64,000 nt of DNA from an uncultured Flavobacteriaceae bacterium (GTDB taxonomy: Bacteria > Bacteroidota > Bacteroidia > Flavobacteriales > Flavobacteriaceae). The notes below the pieces were generated by a model. It ran no database searches, had not been told where the DNA came from, and worked only from the letters and a program-made list of their open reading frames with translations. The DNA lies in the NCBI GenBank assembly GCA_947500385.1, contig CANMSA010000004.1:124001-188000 (forward strand), in the 5' to 3' direction. Below, piece after piece: positions 58,425-64,000 of this stretch; within the stretch, counting starts at the first letter, position 1, and each line of letters opens with the position of its first letter. The translations under genes and the position numbers were made by a program.

Positions 58425-59150
58425 CTAGTATCCCCTACGCAGTTCGTTCAATAAGATAGCAGTTGCCATTGCCACATTTAAACTTTCGGTAGCGCGCTCG
58501 CCAAATCTAGGAATCGTGATTTTTTTTGCTATCAGCGCTTCGATACTTTCCGAAATACCGTTTGCTTCATTGCCCATCACTAAAACACCCGTTTCGGGAA
58601 CAGTGGTCCCATACACACTTTCACCCTCCATAAAAGCGCCGTAGACCGGTGTTGTTGTTGTTTTTAAAAAACGCGCTAAATCGGTATATCCAATATTCAC
58701 TCTCGTAATAGAACCCATGGTAGCCTGCAGTACCTTTGGGTTATAACAGTCTACCGTACTGGCCGAACAGACCAAATGCTTTATGCCGAACCAATCACAC
58801 AAGCGTATGATGGTTCCCAGGTTGCCGGGATCTCTCACATCGTCCAAAACGAGTACCCAATCGTTGTAATCGATAGGTTTAGGTGTCGGAATATGAAAAA
58901 CACCCAGTACGGTATTGGCATTTTGTAAGCCGGTCATTTGCCCCAACACTTCGTGCGCCACTTTTTCGATATTCGGTAGCGTTACATCAAAAAGATCGGC
59001 ATCTGTCGTGTATACCTTCTCTAAGGCATAATGGGAGTTTAACAGCTCCTGAACCGACTTCACCCCTTCGACTACGAACATACCGGAACGATTTCGGTAC
59101 TTTTTTTGCTGTAGCCTTTTTACAAATTTTATTTGGTTTTTCACAACCAT
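58425..59150 (-). CDS. TrmH-family (SpoU) rRNA 2'-O-methyltransferase
   Basis: A 241-residue SPOUT methyltransferase with an N-terminal L7Ae-like substrate-binding domain (QIKFVKRLQQKKYRNRSGMFVVEG). The SpoU catalytic knot has its three motifs: VLDDVRDPGNLGTIIRLC, VLVMGNEANGIS and IPRFGERATESLNVAMATAI. It probably methylates a ribose in 23S rRNA. The ATG at 59150 is used; the in-frame TTG at 59189 would add sequence absent from homologues. Divergent from tamL. Confidence 0.95.
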   Translation of the reverse strand: MVVKNQIKFVKRLQQKKYRNRSGMFVVEGVKSVQELLNSHYALEKVYTTDADLFDVTLPNIEKVAHEVLGQMTGLQNANTVLGVFHIPTPKPIDYNDWVLVLDDVRDPGNLGTIIRLCDWFGIKHLVCSASTVDCYNPKVLQATMGSITRVNIGYTDLARFLKTTTTPVYGAFMEGESVYGTTVPETGVLVMGNEANGISESIEALIAKKITIPRFGERATESLNVAMATAILLNELRRGY

Positions 59151-59306
59151 GCAACTAATGAATTCGTTTAGATGTAGTTTTATCTGCAAATATCACATTT
59201 TGCCATCATATTTCTATATTCTTGGAGAAAACCGTCACGCCATGCGTAAAAAAAGAATGCATCAACACCGAAAAGCCGATATTTTTGGTTCCAAATAAAA
59301 AGTTTA

Positions 59307-59327
59307 ATTGAATTCAATGTATTTTTG
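59307..59327 (+). promoter_or_regulatory. tamL promoter: palindrome plus -7 box
   Basis: A perfect 12-bp palindrome ATTGAATTCAAT (59307-59318) directly precedes TATTTTTG (59320-59327), which ends 6 bases before the ATG at 59334. The spacing equals that of map, suggesting a leaderless message with an operator-like site over the spacer. Confidence 0.5.
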
Positions 59328-59333
59328 ATTTCT

Positions 59334-61919
59334 ATGAGGGGTATTTCGCGAATGAAACTAAGCTGTGCTAAAATTAGCCTGTTATTGTCAGCCATAGTGA
59401 TTACCTCTTGCAACACTTTGAAGCGGGTAGGCGATACGGAATTACTGGTGCAAAAAAATTCAATTTTTACCGATAGCCTCAAAGTAATCGACGAGGATAT
59501 CGAAAGCCTTTTGCTTCAGAAACCCAATAGCACCGTATTGGGATATCCGTTGCGATTGAACATTTACAACCTGGCGAAAAAAGACCCCGACTCCTCCTTT
59601 CAGCAATGGCTCTATAAAAAGGAAAAAAGGAAAGATAGACTCGAACGCCTGCTCTCGGCGAAACAGGTAAGGCGACTCGGAGAATCGTTTCTTGTAAAAG
59701 GTCTCAGTGAAACCTTAAAGGACATAGGGGAGGCGCCCGTGATATTGGACACGGCCTTGACCAGAAGAAGTCTTGCCCGACTTAGCGCGCATTATGGCAG
59801 TAAGGGATATTTCAACAATAACACCTTTTACGAAATAGACACCCTGTCGAAAAAGCAACGGGCCAAAGTCACCTACCGCATAACATTGGGCAAACCCTTC
59901 ATGATCGATTCCGTAAGTACTTCTATCCGTTCCCCGGCAATCGACTCTATCTACAACCAACACCGAGCAGCCTCGCTCATAAAAAGAAATGACCAGTTCG
60001 ACTTTACCAACTTTAATAACGAACGTGAACGATTGTCCGATCTTTTCAAGAACAATGGTGTTTATAATTTTCAGGAAAGCTCCATCAATTTTGATCTTGT
60101 CGCCGATACAACAAAGTTGGGCAATGATCCACAGATGGGGGTGGTACTCAATATTGATGATCTTCGTAAAAGGGGGGAAGATTCGGTCACTACCGAACCT
60201 TACAAGGTCAGTAAATTCGAGAACATTAATATTTTCACCGACTTTCGGTTTGACCAACAGAACCTTGAACAGAAATTTATTCGCTACAAAGGGTATACTA
60301 TTTTTTACAGGGGGAAATTACGGTTCAAGCCCAAAACACTGGCGGATGCCATTTTTTTTGAAAGAGATAGTATTTACAGAGAGATAAATCAAATCAGGAC
60401 CTACCAGCAAATCAACAACCTCAATGTATTTAGATACCCCACCATTACGTTTAATCCAGATAGTACCAATACCAAGTTGAATTCGAATATCTATTTGGCG
60501 GCCCGGCCCAAGTACTCCTTTGGTTTTAATTTGGATGTAACCACCTCAAGCATTCAACAAATTGGTATTGGGGTAAGCCCTTCTTTCAAGGCGAGAAACC
60601 TTTTCAGGGGAGCGGAGAACTTTAGTCTTTCTGCACGAATGAGCGTCGGTAATTCAAACGATCAGAATATCGCGGACAACCGTTTTTTCAATATTCAAGA
60701 ATATGGAATCGACCTAAGCATTGATTTTCCGCGAATTTGGTTCCCATTTTTAAAGACCGAAAAATTTATTCCCAGTTATACCTTGCCTAGAACCAGACTT
60801 TCCATAGGTACTAGCTTTCAACAAAACATTGGGCTCGACAAGCAAACTTTCAATGCCGTACTCGGTTACAATTGGACTCCGTCCAAAAAAATAAACCACG
60901 GGGTAGAGCTTTTGAACATACAATTTGTAAACAATGTGCGGCCCAAGCAATTCTTTCGGTTTTACCAAAGCTCCTATTCCCAGTTAGACGCGATTGCAGA
61001 TGATTTTGAGGAGGATGATGACCTGGTCGGTTTTTTTGATGATCAGGAAGACCCTCAACTAAGCATCCCCAATGGAACCGATGGCTTCATTGCGGCGATC
61101 GATAGTAATTTGGTCGATGGCATTTCTCCATCACAAATTTCCGAGGTGGCCAGAATTGTTGAAAGACGATCACGACTGGTACAGAACAACCTTATTTTTG
61201 CAAGCAACTACACCCTGAACCTAAACAGTAGGATAGATATTGCCGACAATGATTTTTATCGATTTCGATTTAAGTTTGAAAGCGCCGGGAATCTCTTGGC
61301 CGGCCTATCCAACATTATTCCCTTTACAAAGGAAGAGGAGCAATCCCAAATATTGAATGTTGCCTTTTCCCAATACCTTAAAACAGAGTTTGAATATGTG
61401 AAGTATTGGGATCTAAGCCGTTCAAATGTATTGGCCGTTCGTTCGTTCTTTGGCATTGCCGTACCCTATGGCAATTCGAACAGTATACCGTTCGTGCGCA
61501 GTTACTTTGCCGGGGGCGCCAATGATAACAGGGGTTGGTTCCCCTATTCCCTTGGGCCGGGAAAAACCGATGCGATCAATGACTTCAATGAGGCTAATCT
61601 TAAAATTGCGGTCAATGCCGAATACCGTTTTCCGATAACGGGCAACTTCAAGGGCGCGCTCTTTGCCGATGCCGGGAACATTTGGAATATTTTTGATAAT
61701 GTGGAAGACCCCGATGCAAAATTTCAAGGCATCAACTCTTTAGCCGACATTGCCCTGGGCTCTGGCTTTGGACTGCGATATGATTTCACCTATTTCCTCT
61801 TCAGGGCCGATTTGGGCTTTAAGACCTATAATCCGGCCGACGAACCCTCCAAAAGATGGTTTAGAGACTATAATTTTGCCAACTCGGTACTACAGATAGG
61901 TATCAATTATCCATTTTAA
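59334..61919 (+). CDS. tamL: TamL-type outer-membrane lipoprotein of the Omp85/BamA family
   Basis: An 861-residue protein that inserts material into the outer membrane together with a TamB-like partner. It opens with a lipoprotein signal (LLLSAIVITSCNTLKRVG; Cys near residue 26), then POTRA-type repeats (about 40-400; ARLSAHYGSKGYFNNNTFYE, LAKKDPDSSFQQW). It ends in a 16-strand-type barrel with the conserved segments IPFVRSYFAGGANDNRGW, GALFADAGNIWNIFD, SGFGLRYDFTYFLFRADLGF and the final VLQIGINYPF. Lipidation distinguishes TamL from TamA. It is divergent from the rRNA methyltransferase. Confidence 0.93.
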   Translation: MRGISRMKLSCAKISLLLSAIVITSCNTLKRVGDTELLVQKNSIFTDSLKVIDEDIESLLLQKPNSTVLGYPLRLNIYNLAKKDPDSSFQQWLYKKEKRKDRLERLLSAKQVRRLGESFLVKGLSETLKDIGEAPVILDTALTRRSLARLSAHYGSKGYFNNNTFYEIDTLSKKQRAKVTYRITLGKPFMIDSVSTSIRSPAIDSIYNQHRAASLIKRNDQFDFTNFNNERERLSDLFKNNGVYNFQESSINFDLVADTTKLGNDPQMGVVLNIDDLRKRGEDSVTTEPYKVSKFENINIFTDFRFDQQNLEQKFIRYKGYTIFYRGKLRFKPKTLADAIFFERDSIYREINQIRTYQQINNLNVFRYPTITFNPDSTNTKLNSNIYLAARPKYSFGFNLDVTTSSIQQIGIGVSPSFKARNLFRGAENFSLSARMSVGNSNDQNIADNRFFNIQEYGIDLSIDFPRIWFPFLKTEKFIPSYTLPRTRLSIGTSFQQNIGLDKQTFNAVLGYNWTPSKKINHGVELLNIQFVNNVRPKQFFRFYQSSYSQLDAIADDFEEDDDLVGFFDDQEDPQLSIPNGTDGFIAAIDSNLVDGISPSQISEVARIVERRSRLVQNNLIFASNYTLNLNSRIDIADNDFYRFRFKFESAGNLLAGLSNIIPFTKEEEQSQILNVAFSQYLKTEFEYVKYWDLSRSNVLAVRSFFGIAVPYGNSNSIPFVRSYFAGGANDNRGWFPYSLGPGKTDAINDFNEANLKIAVNAEYRFPITGNFKGALFADAGNIWNIFDNVEDPDAKFQGINSLADIALGSGFGLRYDFTYFLFRADLGFKTYNPADEPSKRWFRDYNFANSVLQIGINYPF

Positions 61920-62014
61920 TGTACTGCTTTCCCCATTAAATTACATTAAATGCAATCACATCCCTTGAAATATGAGGAATCGGCAGTTGATAGGGTTTCA
62001 GTTGTAAATTGATC

Positions 62015-62043
62015 TTTGTCTACAACTTATTTTATTACTTTTG
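62015..62043 (+). promoter_or_regulatory. fbaA promoter
   Basis: TTTG (62015-62018), 17-base spacer, TACTTTTG (62036-62043); the ATG is at 62080. It excludes the earlier in-frame codon at 62041, which lies in the box. Confidence 0.65.
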
Positions 62044-62079
62044 TCCCGTTCAAAAAATAAACTAACAGACTTACTCATT

Positions 62080-63147
62080 ATGTCTCATACAATAAAACCA
62101 GGTGTTGCCACAGGTAACGAAGTACAGGAAATTTTCAATTACGCGAAAGAAAAAGGGTTTGCACTTCCCGCAGTAAATGTAATAGGATCTAATACCATTA
62201 ATGGGGTACTAGAAACTGCGGCCAGTTTGAACGCTCCCGTAATCATTCAGTTTTCCAACGGCGGTGCTCAGTTCAATGCAGGTAAAGGGCTTTCAAATGA
62301 AGACCAACGAGCAGCGATCCAGGGGGCTGTTGCAGGTGCAAAACACGTGCATCAATTAGCGGAAGCATATGGCGCTACCGTTATTTTGCATACGGACCAC
62401 TGTGCTAAAAAATTACTGCCGTGGATAGATGGTATGCTGGAAGCCAGTGAAAAACACTATGCCGAAACCGGAAAGTCATTGTTCAGTTCCCACATGATCG
62501 ATCTATCGGAAGAACCGATCGAAGAGAATATTGAAATTTGTAAAGAATATCTAGCGCGTATGGCGAAAATGGATATGACCTTGGAAATCGAATTGGGAAT
62601 CACAGGCGGGGAAGAAGACGGAGTCGATAATTCAGACGTGGATGACAGCAAACTCTACACGCAACCGGAAGAGGTGGCGTACGCCTATGAAGAGTTGTCA
62701 AAAGTAAGCCCTCGTTTTACCATTGCGGCGGCCTTTGGAAATGTACACGGTGTTTACAAACCTGGAAATGTAAAGCTTACCCCTAAAATTTTGAAAAACT
62801 CTCAGGAGTACATCAGTGAAAAATATGGGGTTGAACACAACCATATCGATTTTGTATTTCACGGAGGGTCGGGTTCTAATGTGGAAGAGATTCGGGAGGG
62901 GATCAGCTATGGCGTGATCAAAATGAATATTGATACCGATTTACAATACGCTTTCCTGGCCGGTGTTCGCGATTACACCCAAGGCAAAAAAGACTTTTTA
63001 CAAGCGCAAATCGGAAACCCCAATGGTGCGGACGAGCCTAACAAAAAGTTCTATGATCCCCGTGTATGGCTTCGTGAAGGCGAAAAGAGTTTCATTGATC
63101 GATTAAAAAAAGCGTTTGAGGACCTAAATAACGTGAATACTTTATAA
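62080..63147 (+). CDS. fbaA: Class II fructose-bisphosphate aldolase
   Basis: Zinc-dependent aldolase of glycolysis/gluconeogenesis. The 355-residue protein has the catalytic Asp106 and metal His107 in ILHTDHCAKK, a further His in FGNVHGVYKPGNV, and FHGGSGSNVEEI and MNIDTDLQYAF, all as in the E. coli-type class II enzyme. Its own promoter is clear. accD follows 42 bases later and may be cotranscribed. Confidence 0.98.
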   Translation: MSHTIKPGVATGNEVQEIFNYAKEKGFALPAVNVIGSNTINGVLETAASLNAPVIIQFSNGGAQFNAGKGLSNEDQRAAIQGAVAGAKHVHQLAEAYGATVILHTDHCAKKLLPWIDGMLEASEKHYAETGKSLFSSHMIDLSEEPIEENIEICKEYLARMAKMDMTLEIELGITGGEEDGVDNSDVDDSKLYTQPEEVAYAYEELSKVSPRFTIAAAFGNVHGVYKPGNVKLTPKILKNSQEYISEKYGVEHNHIDFVFHGGSGSNVEEIREGISYGVIKMNIDTDLQYAFLAGVRDYTQGKKDFLQAQIGNPNGADEPNKKFYDPRVWLREGEKSFIDRLKKAFEDLNNVNTL

Positions 63148-63189
63148 CTTAGAGACCACTAAAAAATCTACTAAGCAAAATTGGGCGAT

Positions 63190-64000
63190 ATGACGGCATG
63201 GTTTAAGCGTAAGGAAAAAGGGATACAAACGGCGACCGAAGAAAAGAAAGACACTCCAAAAGGATTGTGGTACAAATCGCCAACCGGTAAAATAGTAGAA
63301 TCCGAAGTGTTGGCCAAAAACTTCTATGTAAGCCCGGAAGATGATTACCATGTTCGAATAGGAAGCAAAGAGTATTTCGAAATCCTTTTCGATGATAATA
63401 AATTTACCGAGTTAGATGCCAAGCTTTCCTCAAAAGACCCTTTAAAGTTCGAGGACACCAAGAAATATGCCGACCGTTTAAAAGCGGCTCAAAAGAAGAC
63501 CGGCCTCAAAGATGCGGTTCGCACCGCCATCGGAAAATCATTGGGCAAGGATTTGGTCATCGCCTGTATGGACTTTTCCTTTATCGGTGGCTCGATGGGG
63601 AGTGTAGTAGGCGAAAAAATCGCCAGGGCCATTGATCATTCAATTAAGAAAAAAGTGCCCTTTTTAATGATTTCAAAATCGGGCGGGGCCCGAATGATGG
63701 AGGCTGCACTTTCGCTGATGCAACTGGCAAAAACTTCTGCTAAATTGGCTCAATTGGCCGAAGCAAAAATTCCCTATATCTCTCTTTGTACCGACCCTAC
63801 CACGGGTGGCACAACGGCCTCCTACGCCATGTTGGGGGATATTACCATTTCCGAACCGGGTGCACTAATCGCCTTTGCCGGACCGCGGGTGGTAAAAGAA
63901 GCTACCGGAAAAGACTTACCAAAAGACTTCCAAACCGCCGAGTTTTTGTTGGAACATGGCTTTTTGGACTTTATTTCTCATCGAAGCAAGCTAAAAGAAA
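63190..64000 (+). CDS. accD: Acetyl-CoA carboxylase carboxyltransferase beta subunit with cysteine-free ribbon (3' end cut by window)
   Basis: Catalyses the transfer of CO2 from biotin to acetyl-CoA, with AccA, in fatty-acid synthesis. 270 residues are visible. The N-terminal zinc-ribbon region reads YKSPTGKIV and [12 protein letters not shown] where E. coli-type enzymes have CxxC...CPKC, so the four zinc cysteines are gone; from memory, flavobacterial relatives often show this. The carboxyltransferase core is normal: [31 protein letters not shown] and [16 protein letters not shown], with GPRVVKE near the visible end. No stop is reached before the window edge. Confidence 0.96.
   Translation, partial: MTAWFKRKEKGIQTATEEKKDTPKGLWYKSPTGKIVESEVLAKNFYVSPEDDYHVRIGSKEYFEILFDDNKFTELDAKLSSKDPLKFEDTKKYADRLKAAQKKTGLKDAVRTAIGKSLGKDLVIACMDFSFIGGSMGSVVGEKIARAIDHSIKKKVPFLMISKSGGARMMEAALSLMQLAKTSAKLAQLAEAKIPYISLCTDPTTGGTTASYAMLGDITISEPGALIAFAGPRVVKEATGKDLPKDFQTAEFLLEHGFLDFISHRSKLKE

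Noticed and set aside
1-64000. tRNA or rRNA genes and insertion sequences
   Set aside because: No cloverleaf-like sequence with a TTCRA arm, no rRNA sequence, no transposase motif and no terminal repeats with target duplication were seen in the intergenic parts.

Overview
The window is about 64 kb of chromosome from a member of the Bacteroidota, almost certainly a marine Flavobacteriaceae (Maribacter/Arenibacter/Zobellia-like; the genus cannot be fixed from sequence alone). The evidence is the TAnnTTTG-type -7 promoter boxes, the near absence of Shine-Dalgarno sites, type IX secretion (T9SS) parts and substrates, a complete Na+-translocating NADH dehydrogenase operon, and many families restricted to this class (DUF6702, DUF3667, DUF5103/Plug, PorT, TamL). 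No tRNA, rRNA, insertion sequence, prophage or CRISPR array was seen.

Layout. 0-13.5 kb: a zinc-ribbon-fold protein cut by the left edge, kynurenine monooxygenase (kmo) and kynureninase (kynU) lying 5 kb apart, a ClpP-family protease, an MFS transporter divergent from an AraC regulator, small enzymes, a tatA-PAP2 pair and an M1 metallopeptidase. 13.5-26.3 kb: the most distinctive region, a block of exported proteins. Two tandem CarboxypepD_reg-like proteins lie divergent to five surface genes: a 1044-residue repeat fibre, a T9SS type-B partner, a 1506-residue repeat fibre, a 221-residue short relative and a second T9SS type-B partner. It reads as a duplicated fibre + anchor cassette with near-identical tandem DNA repeats. 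26.4-32.3 kb: M15 and M48 peptidases, a 55-residue small gene, an ankyrin protein, gpmI, map and a methyltransferase. 32.3-39.9 kb: nqrABCDEF, a small conserved gene and apbE, which attaches FMN to NqrB and NqrC. 40-48 kb: the T9SS Plug protein, DUF3667, apaG, pruA, an exported DinB protein, and a GlxA-type regulator next to an exported DJ-1 protein with a metal-binding head. 48-56.7 kb: a 42-residue gene behind a four-unit 11-bp repeat, rsmG, a desaturase, two aminotransferases, an ArsR regulator with an SDR gene, and trkA-trkH. 56.9-64 kb: ubiE-porT, an rRNA methyltransferase, tamL, fbaA and accD (cut by the right edge).

The genes tie together around envelope biogenesis (T9SS Plug and PorT, TamL, exported T9SS substrates, Tat) and marine ion energetics (Nqr Na+ pump, Trk K+ uptake). 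Several intergenic regions hold exact inverted or direct repeats that look like binding sites of unidentified regulators. The strongest is a four-unit, 11-bp-period array resembling a pho box at 47993-48031. Two proteins at opposite ends (the zinc-ribbon protein and AccD) keep zinc-ribbon folds but have lost all four cysteines.
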